From positions 179,817-243,816 of the forward strand of contig NZ_JAIFZQ010000021.1 of NCBI RefSeq assembly GCF_019710585.1: DNA of 64,000 bases. The letters are read 5' to 3'. Under the pieces are notes generated by a model. The model made no database searches, was not told where the DNA came from, and saw only the letters and a list, made by a program, of their open reading frames with translations. Numbering within the stretch: position 1 is the stretch's first letter; the number at the start of each line of letters is the position of its first letter. The translations under genes and the position numbers were made by a program. Source of the stretch: Arthrobacter sp. MAHUQ-56. GTDB taxonomy: Bacteria; Actinomycetota; Actinomycetes; Actinomycetales; Micrococcaceae. Shown piece after piece: positions 1 to 8,641 of this stretch.

Positions 1-479
1 AACGGCGAGGCGGTGGCCAGGGAGGCCAGGGGGGCGGCAAGTGTGCCCGCCGAGGCGGCGCGGCTGACCGAGCCGGCGGATTGGGCACTGAGCAGCTGCT
101 TGAGCTTCCCGTCGGGATCGGCCTGGGTGACGACGGCGGAACGGCTGAAGTCGACCTGGGCGCCGATATCGGCGGAAATCTGGGGCTGCGGGCTGACGGC
201 GGAAGCTGCCACAGGCTTGCCCCCCGCGCCGTCGGTGGCCATGACGGGACTGGTGGCAGGCATGGCGACTGTCAGCGCGATACCGCTGGCGGCAAGGGCG
301 ATGCCCGCCTTCTGGCCTATTCCACTGGCGGCCGCAAACTCCGTAACCTGCCGGAAGGGTCCACGGCGGCGGCGCGCGTCGCGGTGCGGATCGCGGGGGC
401 GCTCCGCGGCGGCAACCTCGACGACTCGGGGTGTCGAAGCGGGGCCGGACGCACGGCGGCGGCCCCGGGAGGTCTGCAT
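1..479 (-). CDS. Secreted cell-wall peptidase (NlpC/P60-like), N-terminal part only
   Basis: The gene runs off the left edge, so only about 159 N-terminal residues are visible. They show a basic arginine-rich head (residues 1-45), then a hydrophobic stretch with small residues ending near ATSPVMA (about 50-80) that looks like a signal peptide, then an Ala/Ser-rich linker. No catalytic domain is inside the window. The NlpC/P60 call rests on the leader type and on the c-di-AMP riboswitch directly upstream, which in actinobacteria typically controls Rpf or NlpC/P60 wall hydrolases. The start is the ATG read at 479-477; the leader RNA ends about 25 nt before it. An Rpf-type or other wall hydrolase is equally possible. 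Confidence 0.6.
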   Translation of the reverse strand, partial: MQTSRGRRRASGPASTPRVVEVAAAERPRDPHRDARRRRGPFRQVTEFAAASGIGQKAGIALAASGIALTVAMPATSPVMATDGAGGKPVAASAVSPQPQISADIGAQVDFSRSAVVTQADPDGKLKQLLSAQSAGSVSRAASAGTLAAPLASLATASP

Positions 480-504
480 GGTCAAGTGGGGTTCCTCTCT
501 GGGT

Positions 505-690
505 AAGCCTGCGGAGTTAGCTGTCGGATTCGGGTCAGAGAGTTCAAAGACCCGGTCCGCCTAAGCAAGCTTCCGCACAGAGGTATCCCCGGAGGATCCT
601 TCACTGGAGAGGCTTGCTGCTGACGGACTTCACCCCAAGGCAGTCCCCCGCTGCCGGTTGTGGTTCCCCCGCCTCTGCCAGTTACGACTC
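505..690 (-). ncRNA. ydaO/yuaA-type cyclic di-AMP riboswitch
   Basis: Read on the minus strand, the leader of the wall-peptidase gene has the family's conserved blocks in order: a GGGGGAACCACAACCGG-type block (about 672-655), GGGGTGAAG (about 641-633), a GGGGATACC block (about 591-583) and the 3' block CCGAATCCGACAGCTAAC followed by GCAGGC (about 533-506). These match the known ydaO core. In this class c-di-AMP binding usually turns expression off. Exact ends are estimates. Confidence 0.85.
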
Positions 691-695
691 GTGCT

Positions 696-730
696 CCTGA
701 TCCGCTGGCAGAGCTCGGCTCCGGATCAGG
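696..730 (-). promoter_or_regulatory. Hairpin at the 5' end of the c-di-AMP leader
   Basis: An 8-bp perfect inverted repeat (CCTGATCC at 696-703, GGATCAGG at 723-730) sits immediately 5' of the riboswitch core in the transcript direction. It may be a stabilising 5' stem or part of an upstream regulatory site. The rest of the gap up to 848 is AT-richer and should hold the divergent promoters; a possible minus-strand promoter is TTGTTA then TATAGT near 762-791. Confidence 0.45.
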
Positions 731-848
731 TAACGCTTAAGTATCAACGCTCGGTTCAACTATAGGGCCTTAAGTCCCTAAGTAACAATTCTGTTATCTT
801 TGCATGGACGCAGCCCGGTGGGGTACGCGCAGCCTTCCCGCAGCACCC

Positions 849-1544
849 CTACTGGAGGGCAACAAAGACGTGTGCTGCCACTTCCGGCGGCAGTTCCAGT
901 GCACCGTCGATCCCCGGCACACGCACAGAGATGTAGTCGCCCACGCGCTCCAGGGCCACAACGGCGCCGGGCCGGATTCCGCCTTCGTCGAGCTGCGCCA
1001 GCAGTTCCGGTTCCACCTGGATGGGTTCTGCCAGCCGGCTGATGGTCACTCCGGAGGAGGGGCCGTAGCTCTTCATTGCCTCGAGCAGGCTGATGGCTCC
1101 GTCCGCAAAACCGGGAGCCGGCGGTCCGCCCAGTTCAGCAAGTCCGGGGATGGGATTCCCATAGGGCGATTCCGTGGGGTGGTCCAGCATTTCGTAGATG
1201 CGGCGCTCCACCCGCTCGCTCATCACGTGCTCCCACCGGCACGCTTCATCGTGGACGTAGGCCCAGTCCAGGCCGATGACGTCGGCCAGCAACCGCTCAG
1301 CCAGCCGGTGCTTGCGCATGACCTCGGTGGCGCGCTTGCGCCCCGTCTCGGTGAGTTCCAGGTGCCGGTCGCCGGATACCACCACGAGGCCGTCGCGTTC
1401 CATCCGGCCAATGGTCTGGGAGACGGTGGGCCCGGAGTGGCGCAGCCGCTCGGCAATGCGGGCCCGGAGGGCGACGATGTTTTCTTCCTCGAGTTCCAGG
1501 ATGGTCCGGAGGTACATCTCCGTAGTGTCAATCAGATCCGTCAT
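849..1544 (-). CDS. dtxR: DtxR/IdeR-family iron-dependent transcriptional repressor
   Basis: A 231-residue metalloregulator with the three-domain DtxR plan: N-terminal winged helix (1-73), dimerisation and metal domain (74-140) and a C-terminal SH3-like domain (about 150-231). The numbering matches diphtheria DtxR: primary-site Met10, Cys102, Glu105 and His106, and ancillary-site His79, Glu83 and His98 are all present. It is therefore an iron-type (IdeR/DtxR) member rather than MntR. It should bind 19-bp iron boxes when loaded with Fe(II) and repress iron uptake. The start at 1544 (MTDLIDTTEM) is preferred over an in-frame ATG at 1565 because GAGGAG lies 9 nt upstream. A candidate target site lies before the siderophore-interacting gene at 21101. 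Confidence 0.93.
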   Translation of the reverse strand: MTDLIDTTEMYLRTILELEEENIVALRARIAERLRHSGPTVSQTIGRMERDGLVVVSGDRHLELTETGRKRATEVMRKHRLAERLLADVIGLDWAYVHDEACRWEHVMSERVERRIYEMLDHPTESPYGNPIPGLAELGGPPAPGFADGAISLLEAMKSYGPSSGVTISRLAEPIQVEPELLAQLDEGGIRPGAVVALERVGDYISVRVPGIDGALELPPEVAAHVFVALQ

Positions 1545-1819
1545 CCAGTTCAGCTCCTCGAGCACAGTACCTTGCGTTGTCCCACCGTATCGCCTCTTCC
1601 CGCGGCGTGGTCCGGAGGAAAGCTTAGCCTATTTTGACTTTGTCCGAATAGCCGTTCCGGTACGTCTCATTGGCTGGACTATGACAGCCCCGGCTCCCGC
1701 CCCTACGGCTGTTCAGGCAGAATGGGAAGGGCCTGTGCTGCCACCCGGTGGCCGGCTGCCACCACCTGTCCGGTCCGATATCCGGACTGAAGCTATGTCA
1801 CCGCCGAATTGGAGCACCT

Positions 1820-2950
1820 GTGAGCGAAACCAGCATCACGATTCCCGCCGACCTCCTGCCCAAGGATGGGCGTTTCGGGGCCGGCCCGTCAAAGGTCCGG
1901 CAGGAACAGATCGATGCCCTGGCCGCAGTATCCAAGACCATCCTCGGCACCTCGCACCGGCAGGCCCCGGTCAAGAACCTGGTCGGCTCCGTCCGCGAGG
2001 GCCTGAGCCAGTTCTTCCGCGCGCCCGAGGGGTATGAAGTGGTCCTCGGCGTCGGCGGGTCCACCGCGTTCTGGGATGTCGCAAGCTTTGGCCTAGTAGA
2101 GAAGAAGGCCCAGCACCTGTCCTTTGGCGAGTTCGGATCGAAGTTCGCCTCTGCCACGAACAAGGCGCCGTTCCTGGATGCGTCCTCCATCATCACGTCG
2201 GATCCCGGCACCCGGCCCGCAGTGCAGGCCGAAGCCGGCGTGGACGTCTACGCCTGGCCGCAGAACGAAACGTCCACCGGTGTTTCCGCCCCGGTCAAAC
2301 GCGTTGCCGGTGCGGACGAAGGCTCGCTGGTTCTCGTCGACGCCACGTCGGCAGCCGGCGGCCTGGATGTGGACGTCAGCGAGAGTGATGTCTATTACTT
2401 CGCTCCGCAGAAGAACTTCGCGTCCGACGGCGGCCTCTGGCTGGGACTCTTCTCCCCCGCCGCCATTGAGCGTGCCGCGCGGATCAAGGAGAGTGGCCGC
2501 TGGATCCCGGATTTCCTGGACCTGCAGACCGCCATCGACAATTCCCGGCTGAACCAGACCTACAACACCCCGTCGCTGTCCACCCTGGTCACTTTGGACG
2601 CCCAGGTGCAGTGGCTGAACTCCAATGGCGGCCTGGACTTCGCTGCTGCCCGCACGGCCGATTCCGCGGGCCGGATCTACACCTGGGCAGAGGCCTCGGA
2701 GTTCGCGACGCCGTTCGTCTCCAACCCGGACGAGCGCTCCAACGTCATCGCCACCATCGACTTCGACGAGTCCGTGGACGCCGCCGCGGTGGCCAAGGTA
2801 CTGCGCGCCAACGGCATCGTGGATACGGAGCCCTACCGCAAGCTGGGCCGCAACCAGCTGCGCATTGCCACCTTCGTTGCCATCGACCCCGACGACGTTT
2901 CAGCGCTGCTGTCCAGCATCGACTTCGTGGTGGGCGAACTGCGCAAGTAG
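1820..2950 (+). CDS. serC: Phosphoserine aminotransferase
   Basis: This 376-residue PLP enzyme makes 3-phosphoserine from 3-phosphohydroxypyruvate and glutamate, the second step of serine synthesis in the cytoplasm. The N-terminal GRFGAGPSKVR motif and the cofactor-binding Lys198 in YFAPQKNFASDGG are diagnostic of the actinobacterial SerC type. The start is the GTG at 1820 with GGAG 5 nt upstream; an in-frame ATG at 1748 would add a 24-residue extension that does not look family-like. It is divergent from dtxR and ends in a strong intrinsic terminator. Confidence 0.95.
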   Translation: MSETSITIPADLLPKDGRFGAGPSKVRQEQIDALAAVSKTILGTSHRQAPVKNLVGSVREGLSQFFRAPEGYEVVLGVGGSTAFWDVASFGLVEKKAQHLSFGEFGSKFASATNKAPFLDASSIITSDPGTRPAVQAEAGVDVYAWPQNETSTGVSAPVKRVAGADEGSLVLVDATSAAGGLDVDVSESDVYYFAPQKNFASDGGLWLGLFSPAAIERAARIKESGRWIPDFLDLQTAIDNSRLNQTYNTPSLSTLVTLDAQVQWLNSNGGLDFAAARTADSAGRIYTWAEASEFATPFVSNPDERSNVIATIDFDESVDAAAVAKVLRANGIVDTEPYRKLGRNQLRIATFVAIDPDDVSALLSSIDFVVGELRK

Positions 2951-2967
2951 TCCAGCATTGACGCACG

Positions 2968-3004
2968 ACGGCGCCGCCCGGGTCCTCCCGGACGGCGCCG
3001 TTTT
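2968..3004 (+). terminator. Intrinsic terminator of serC
   Basis: Inverted repeat ACGGCGCCG (2968-2976) pairs with CGGCGCCGT (2993-3001) and runs into a TTTT tract, 18 nt after the serC stop. Confidence 0.85.
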
Positions 3005-3027
3005 GTATCGCCCTGGGTCAGGGGCGC

Positions 3028-3606
3028 CTAGGCTTCCGGCTGCGGGCCGTCGTCGCCCGTCAGCTCACCGCTGCCGTCAACAGCCGGGGCATCTTCCGCA
3101 GCGGGGGCAGCCTCGCCCGCAGGTGGTGATGCCGCTTCCCCTGCGCCGCGGACGTCTGATTCCTGTTCCTGCTCCGGTTCCTGCGCATCCTCGGGCCGGA
3201 CACGTTCCGCCCACGGCACCCATTCCGGGGCCAGGATCGAATCCTCGGACGGCAGCAGCCCCAGCTCGCTCACCGTCACCGCCTTGGAGCGGGAGTTGCG
3301 GGTCAGCACCGCATACCACTGCCAGCCCACGTATCCCGGCAGCCGCGACTCGAACAAGTGCGTCACCAAGCGGTCGCCTTCGCTTTTGGCGGCGAGGTGC
3401 GGACCGATCGTGGCCGGCGCCGTGATGCCTTCGATCGCGCTGCGGGCGGCGTCGACGGCGGCGGCCAGGAAGGCATCAGGCTTTCCGGTGCGCCACACGG
3501 GCACGCCGGCCTTGCGCTTGGCAGGAGCCTTGGCAGGAGTGTTTGCAGGAGTCTTGGCAGCCTGCTCCTGCACGGGTGTGCCCGGCTGTTCAGCTTCGGG
3601 GTCCAT
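3028..3606 (-). CDS. DUF3027 family protein
   Basis: A 192-residue cytoplasmic protein of unknown function. The N-terminal 35 residues are a Pro/Ala/Lys-rich linker. Residues about 37-140 form the conserved DUF3027 core, with the signature HLFESRLPGYVGWQWYAVL and the block LLPSEDSILAPEWVPWAERV. The C-terminal 50 residues are acidic and low complexity. The gene starts 6 nt after the stop of the cold-shock gene on the same strand, so the two are probably one transcript. The family is largely restricted to actinobacteria. No enzymatic motif is visible. Confidence 0.9.
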   Translation of the reverse strand: MDPEAEQPGTPVQEQAAKTPANTPAKAPAKRKAGVPVWRTGKPDAFLAAAVDAARSAIEGITAPATIGPHLAAKSEGDRLVTHLFESRLPGYVGWQWYAVLTRNSRSKAVTVSELGLLPSEDSILAPEWVPWAERVRPEDAQEPEQEQESDVRGAGEAASPPAGEAAPAAEDAPAVDGSGELTGDDGPQPEA

Positions 3607-3612
3607 GGGCGG

Positions 3613-3996
3613 CTAGACGTCCAGCTCGTCGGCAACCTTGCGAAGGGCGGCCGCGATTGCCTTGCCTTTGTTCCCGTCCGGGTACTTGCCCTTGGACAGG
3701 GTCCCGGACAGGTTGTCCAGGACGGTCACCAGGTCCTGCACCAGCGGTGCGAGGTCCTTGGCGCTGGGACGCTTGGCCTTGGCGATGGACGGCGTCTTGT
3801 CCAGGACCCGCAGCCCCAGGGCCTGGGCGCCCTTGCGGCCGTCGGCCACGCCGAACTCGACGCGGGTGCCAGCCTTGAGCTCCGTTACGCCCTCGGGCAG
3901 CGACGACTTGGGCAGGAATACCTCCTGGCCGTCCTCGCCCGCGAGGAACCCAAAGCCCTTGTCCTTGTCATACCACTTGACCTTGCCGGTAGGCAC
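3613..3996 (-). CDS. Cold-shock-domain protein with C-terminal extension
   Basis: A 127-residue nucleic-acid-binding protein. Residues 1-65 are a cold-shock domain with RNP1-like KGFGFLAGE and RNP2-like VFLPKSS motifs, starting PTGKVKWYDKDKG. The remaining 60 residues are an alpha-helical, lysine-rich tail absent from classical 67-residue Csp proteins. The GTG start at 3996 is chosen because GAAGG lies 8 nt upstream and the protein then starts exactly at the domain; an ATG at 4032 would add 12 residues. It sits upstream of the DUF3027 gene in the same operon. Confidence 0.88.
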   Translation of the reverse strand: MPTGKVKWYDKDKGFGFLAGEDGQEVFLPKSSLPEGVTELKAGTRVEFGVADGRKGAQALGLRVLDKTPSIAKAKRPSAKDLAPLVQDLVTVLDNLSGTLSKGKYPDGNKGKAIAAALRKVADELDV

Positions 3997-4244
3997 GTAA
4001 TCAACCTTCTTCGTTCTGCTGTCATGAGACACGGCCGGCTGCCACCGCGTCCGCCCTGTTGTGCGGGTTCAAGGTATGGCAACTTCAAACCGTGTTGGTC
4101 TGTATCTTTCAAGGTTACCTGCCGGGCGGGCCAATCACGCTTCCAGCCGCCCCGTTCAGCGTTATCTGCACAGTGTTGTCTGCACAGCTCAACGTCAACC
4201 CGGCAGTTCAGCCCTCGACCGCCTTGCGCGGTACCGTTACGTCC

Positions 4245-4478
4245 ATGACTCTCTCACGATACCGGCGGCCCCTGACTATCCTCGCCGCCGTTATTGCCGT
4301 GCTTTCCCTGGCAGCCGTGGGAGCGGTCATGGCTTATGCCTTCGCCGGGGCAGTGGCCCCCACCTGGGTCACCTACGGCGCGCTTTATGGCCTGCCCGCG
4401 GCCTTCGTCCTGATGCTCCTGTTGGTACTGGACGGCGTTGCCGCCCGGCGCCGGGCGGGAAAGCCACAGCGGCGGTAA
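4245..4478 (+). CDS. Small two-helix membrane protein of unknown function
   Basis: A 77-residue protein with two hydrophobic segments, about residues 9-33 and 40-63, and a basic C-terminal tail (ARRRAGKPQRR). It would sit in the cytoplasmic membrane with both ends probably inside. No family was recognised. There is no Shine-Dalgarno before the ATG; instead a TACCGT hexamer ends 7 nt before it, as expected for a leaderless transcript. It lies just upstream of the XPB helicase pair, divergent from the cold-shock gene. Confidence 0.7.
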   Translation: MTLSRYRRPLTILAAVIAVLSLAAVGAVMAYAFAGAVAPTWVTYGALYGLPAAFVLMLLLVLDGVAARRRAGKPQRR

Positions 4479-4488
4479 CGTTGGACTG

Positions 4489-6963
4489 ATGTCCCTTATA
4501 CGCGCGCTTGGCAAGGACCTGGAGGCACGCAGCGACGATTCGTTGCGGGCGCTCTTCGACGCGCGGCCGGACCTGATCTCCCCCGCCGTCCCGGACTTCC
4601 CGGCACTGGCTGCCCGGGCCAGTTCCCGGGTCAGCGTGCAACGGGCGCTGGAGCGGCTCAACCGGCCACAGATGCAGGTCCTGGAAACCCTCCACCTGTG
4701 CACGAACACGGACACCGGGCACAGCGCGTCAGCGGAAGGGCTGTGCAGGCTGATCAAAGGCTCGTCCCTGGCCACCATTGAACAGCTCCTCGGGTCCCTG
4801 CAGGAGCTGGCGCTGGTACACCCCGCCGCTCCCCCGAATGGCACGCCTTCGGCGGGAGAAGGCAGCTATTACCTGCCGGTTGGGTGCCTGAAGGACGTTG
4901 TGGGGATCTACCCTGCCGGCCTCGGCCGCAGCTACACGGAGCTGGTCCGCCTGCAGCCGGCGTTCGCCCAGCGGGCCGTGCAGATCGTCTCGGAGCTGCA
5001 CGCGGGCGGCATGTCCATTCATGACGCCACCACGCCCATGGAGGCAGCCCTGGCTCTGCAGCACTGGACTTCCTCGCCGGAGGCCCTGCAGTCCATCCTC
5101 GCCAACGCCCCGGAACGGACGACGGCGTTGCTCGCCCGGTTCCGGAACTGGGCCATGGGTGCCGTCCCCCAGGCGCAACGCAAGGCGTCCGTCACCGCGG
5201 AGGGGTCCGACGTCGGGCCCATTGACTGGCTCCTTGCCCGCGGACTGCTCGTCCCGCTGGACGCCGCCCATGTTGAACTTCCGCACAGCGTGGGGCTTGC
5301 CCTGCGCGGCGGTGCCATCATCAACGATTTCACCCTCGCTCCCCCGGTCCCGGAGCTCGGCTGGACCACGGCGGCGCTGCGCAGGAACGCTGCCCTGAGC
5401 GCGATCTCCGAAACCCTCCGGCTCGTAGCCGAACTGCTGCATGCCGTCCGGGAGCAGCCGCTGGCAACGTTGCGCAGCGGCGGGGTGGGAGTACGGGAGC
5501 TGCGCCGCCTCTCGGAGCTGCTCCGGATCGACCAGGGAATGGCCGGGCTGCTGCTGGAACTCGCTGGCCTCGCCGGGCTGATCCGGCTGGACGTCGATTC
5601 CTCATCCTGGGTCCAGCCTCCGGAGCTGGAGTGGCTCAACCTCCCTCGCCAGGAACAATGGCTGTGGCTGGTCAACGCCTGGCTGGCCAGCGAGCGCGTC
5701 CCGTCGCTGGTGGGGCAGCCGCTGAATGCCTCCCCCGGCGCCCAGGCCGCACGTTCCGCTTCCGGCAGCACCATTCCGGCCTTGTCAGCGGGCGCGCAAC
5801 GTCCTGACGCCCCTGTGGTCCGCAAGCGCATCCTTGAGATCCTGCATGAGCTCACCACCGAGGCCTCCGCCGCCGACGGCGCAGCGCCGGTGCTCGATGC
5901 CGCAGCGGTCCTGCAGCGTGCCGAGTGGTCCCAGCCGCGCATGGCCAGGCGGTTCAGCTCCCTGATCCGCGGCGTCCTCGTCGAGGCCGGGATGCTGGGG
6001 CTTGTGGGCTCGGGGGCACTGAGCCAGCTGGGCACCGCCCTCGCCGAGGACCGTCCGGACGACGCGCTGGCCATCCTTGGCGAGCACCTGCCAGCTGCCT
6101 TGAACCATGTGCTGCTGCAGGCGGACCTCACCGCCGTGGCCCCCGGCTACCTGGCGCCGGAGCTGACCGGGAAGCTCCTGGCGATGGCGGACGCCGAGGG
6201 GCAGGGCCCGGCCACCATCTACCGGTTCTCCAGCGCATCGATCAAGCGGGCGCTTGACGCCGGCTACGATGCCGCAGCCCTGCTGGAGTTCCTGCGCGGG
6301 CACTCAGCCACGGCCGTGCCCCAGCCGCTCGAATACCTCGTGGAGGACACCGCCTCCCGGCACGGCAGGCTGCGTGTGGGGCAGATGGCCAGCTTTATCC
6401 AGAGTGAGGATGAGGCGGCGCTGCAGGAGTTGCTGAGCGGCCCGAAGGCCGCAGAACTCGGCCTGGTCCGGCTTGCGCCCACGGTGTTGGCGTCGTCGGC
6501 GGCGCCGCGGGAAACTGCCGCTGCCCTGCGGAGGCTGGGACTCTCGCCGGCCGTGGACGGCGCGGAACCGGCCGTCCACGGCCGGCGGCCTTCCGCTCCC
6601 CAGGACACGCTCCGCCCGGTCTATACGGCGCCGCGGATGGCGCCCGGAGCTGAGGAGGTGGACGCCCAGCTGGACGTCCTGCGCAGGGCAGCCGACGCCG
6701 TCGGACACCACCCGGCAGCAGCATCCGGTGGTGAGGCGGCCACCCAGCTGGGACTGGAAGCGCTGCAGCGCGCGATCCGGCTGAAACAGCGCATCAGCAT
6801 GAACGTGGTGGACAGCCAGGGGAATGCCACCCTGGAAGTCGTTGTTCCGCTATCTGTCAGCGGTGGCCGGGTCCGCGTGTTCGACCCCGCCAGGGAGACC
6901 GAGCGCGTCCTGTCCGTCCACCGCATCATCGATATCGAGGCCGCAGAGGAACTGCGCCAGTAA
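4489..6963 (+). CDS. Helicase-associated protein, partner of XPB
   Basis: An 824-residue protein of the actinobacterial family annotated as 'helicase-associated / helicase C-terminal domain' (PF13625-like). It lacks Walker A and DEAH motifs, so it is not itself a helicase ATPase. It has winged-helix-like repeats in the first half, a long Ala-rich middle, and a C-terminal segment about 740-824 ending in a WYL-like strand pattern (ISMNVVDSQGNATLEVVVPLSV). The ATG at 4489 is preceded by TAACGT ending 7 nt upstream and no ribosome site, so it may be leaderless. The XPB helicase gene follows after 13 nt, suggesting a two-component DNA repair or remodelling complex. Confidence 0.82.
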   Translation: MSLIRALGKDLEARSDDSLRALFDARPDLISPAVPDFPALAARASSRVSVQRALERLNRPQMQVLETLHLCTNTDTGHSASAEGLCRLIKGSSLATIEQLLGSLQELALVHPAAPPNGTPSAGEGSYYLPVGCLKDVVGIYPAGLGRSYTELVRLQPAFAQRAVQIVSELHAGGMSIHDATTPMEAALALQHWTSSPEALQSILANAPERTTALLARFRNWAMGAVPQAQRKASVTAEGSDVGPIDWLLARGLLVPLDAAHVELPHSVGLALRGGAIINDFTLAPPVPELGWTTAALRRNAALSAISETLRLVAELLHAVREQPLATLRSGGVGVRELRRLSELLRIDQGMAGLLLELAGLAGLIRLDVDSSSWVQPPELEWLNLPRQEQWLWLVNAWLASERVPSLVGQPLNASPGAQAARSASGSTIPALSAGAQRPDAPVVRKRILEILHELTTEASAADGAAPVLDAAAVLQRAEWSQPRMARRFSSLIRGVLVEAGMLGLVGSGALSQLGTALAEDRPDDALAILGEHLPAALNHVLLQADLTAVAPGYLAPELTGKLLAMADAEGQGPATIYRFSSASIKRALDAGYDAAALLEFLRGHSATAVPQPLEYLVEDTASRHGRLRVGQMASFIQSEDEAALQELLSGPKAAELGLVRLAPTVLASSAAPRETAAALRRLGLSPAVDGAEPAVHGRRPSAPQDTLRPVYTAPRMAPGAEEVDAQLDVLRRAADAVGHHPAAASGGEAATQLGLEALQRAIRLKQRISMNVVDSQGNATLEVVVPLSVSGGRVRVFDPARETERVLSVHRIIDIEAAEELRQ

Positions 6964-6976
6964 AGGATTCCCCCGC

Positions 6977-8620
6977 GTGAACGACGGACCCCTGATCGTC
7001 CAAAGCGATAAAACGATCCTCCTCGAAGTGGACCATGAACTGGCCACGGAGGCGCGGCACGCCATCGCGCCGTTTGCCGAGCTCGAACGGGCGCCCGAAC
7101 ATGTGCACAGTTACCGGCTGACCCCGCTGGGCCTGTGGAACGCACGCGCCGCCGGCCTGGACGCCGAGAAGGTCCTGGACGCCCTGCTGAAGTACTCCCG
7201 CTTCCCCGTTCCGCACTCCCTGCTGATCGACGTCGAGGAGACCATGTCCCGCTACGGCCGGCTGCGCCTTGAAAAGGACCCGCGCCACGGCCTGGTCATG
7301 CGGACGGACGACTATCCCGTGCTGGAGGAAGTCATCCGCGCCAAGAAGATCGCCCCGCTGCTCGGGCCACGGATCGACGGCGAGACCGTGGTGGTGCACG
7401 CGTCCCAACGCGGCCAGCTCAAGCAGTTGCTGCTCAAGCTCGGCTGGCCGGCGGAGGACCTGGCGGGCTATGTGGACGGCACCCCGCACCTGATCTCCCT
7501 CAACGAGGACGGCTGGGAACTGCGCCCCTACCAGCGCCTGGCCAGCGAAAACTTCTGGGCGGGCGGCAGCGGAGTGGTGGTGCTGCCCTGCGGGGCCGGC
7601 AAGACCCTCGTGGGGGCCGCGGCCATGGCCACCGGTTCCACCACCACGCTGATCCTGGTCACCAACACCGTGGCCGCCCGGCAGTGGAAGGACGAACTGC
7701 TCCGGCGGACCTCCCTCACCGAGGACGAGGTGGGTGAGTACTCCGGTGCGCTCAAGGAGGTCCGCCCCGTCACCATCGCCACCTACCAGGTCCTCACCAC
7801 CAGGCGCGGCGGCATCTACCCGCACCTGGAACTGGTGGACGGCCACGACTGGGGGCTGATCATCTACGACGAGGTCCACCTGCTTCCCGCTCCGATCTTC
7901 CGCATGACCGCGGACCTGCAGGCCCGCCGCCGGCTCGGCCTGACCGCCACCCTGGTCCGGGAGGACGGCCGGGAAGGCGAAGTGTTCAGCCTGATCGGGC
8001 CCAAGCGCTACGACGCCCCGTGGAAGGACATCGAAGCCCAGGGCTACATTGCCCCGGCCGACTGCGTCGAAGTGCGCGTGGACCTCCCCAAGGACGAACG
8101 GGTGGCCTATGCCATGGCCGAGGATGCGGACAAATACCGGCTGTGTGCCTCCTCCGAGTCCAAGACACTGGTGGTCGAACAGCTCGTGGCCCAGCATGCC
8201 GGCGAACAGCTGCTGGTGATTGGCCAGTACATCGACCAGCTGGACGAGCTCGGCGAACGCCTGCAGGCGCCGGTGATCAAGGGCGAGACATCCGTCAAGG
8301 AGCGCCAAAAGCTCTTCGACGCCTTCCGGGCCGGCGACATCCAGACCCTGGTGGTGTCCAAGGTGGCAAACTTCTCCATCGACCTGCCCGAGGCATCGGT
8401 GGCCATCCAGGTGTCCGGATCCTTCGGGTCGCGGCAGGAGGAGGCGCAGCGGCTGGGCCGCTTGCTGCGCCCCAAGAAGGACGGCAGGGCGGCCCGCTTC
8501 TACTCGCTGGTGGCGCGCGACACGCTGGACCAGGACTTCGCGGCCAAGCGCCAGCGCTTCCTGGCCGAGCAGGGCTACGCCTACCGGATCATGGACGCCA
8601 AGGACGTGCCGGCGGCGTAG
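6977..8620 (+). CDS. XPB-type DNA repair helicase (superfamily 2)
   Basis: A 547-residue 3'-5' helicase of the bacterial XPB family. Residues 1-175 are an N-terminal damage-recognition-like region. Helicase motifs follow: Walker A PCGAGKT (204-210), DEVH (298-301), the XPB-specific RED motif (VRED, 327-330) and motif VI in QRLGRLLRPK. Length and order fit XPB homologues seen in mycobacteria and other bacteria. The start is the GTG at 6977 with AAGGA 9 nt upstream, just after the partner gene's stop. Likely functions are DNA unwinding in excision repair; the bacterial role is poorly defined. Confidence 0.93.
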   Translation: MNDGPLIVQSDKTILLEVDHELATEARHAIAPFAELERAPEHVHSYRLTPLGLWNARAAGLDAEKVLDALLKYSRFPVPHSLLIDVEETMSRYGRLRLEKDPRHGLVMRTDDYPVLEEVIRAKKIAPLLGPRIDGETVVVHASQRGQLKQLLLKLGWPAEDLAGYVDGTPHLISLNEDGWELRPYQRLASENFWAGGSGVVVLPCGAGKTLVGAAAMATGSTTTLILVTNTVAARQWKDELLRRTSLTEDEVGEYSGALKEVRPVTIATYQVLTTRRGGIYPHLELVDGHDWGLIIYDEVHLLPAPIFRMTADLQARRRLGLTATLVREDGREGEVFSLIGPKRYDAPWKDIEAQGYIAPADCVEVRVDLPKDERVAYAMAEDADKYRLCASSESKTLVVEQLVAQHAGEQLLVIGQYIDQLDELGERLQAPVIKGETSVKERQKLFDAFRAGDIQTLVVSKVANFSIDLPEASVAIQVSGSFGSRQEEAQRLGRLLRPKKDGRAARFYSLVARDTLDQDFAAKRQRFLAEQGYAYRIMDAKDVPAA

Positions 8621-8641
8621 GGCCGCCGGCACGCGTACGCC

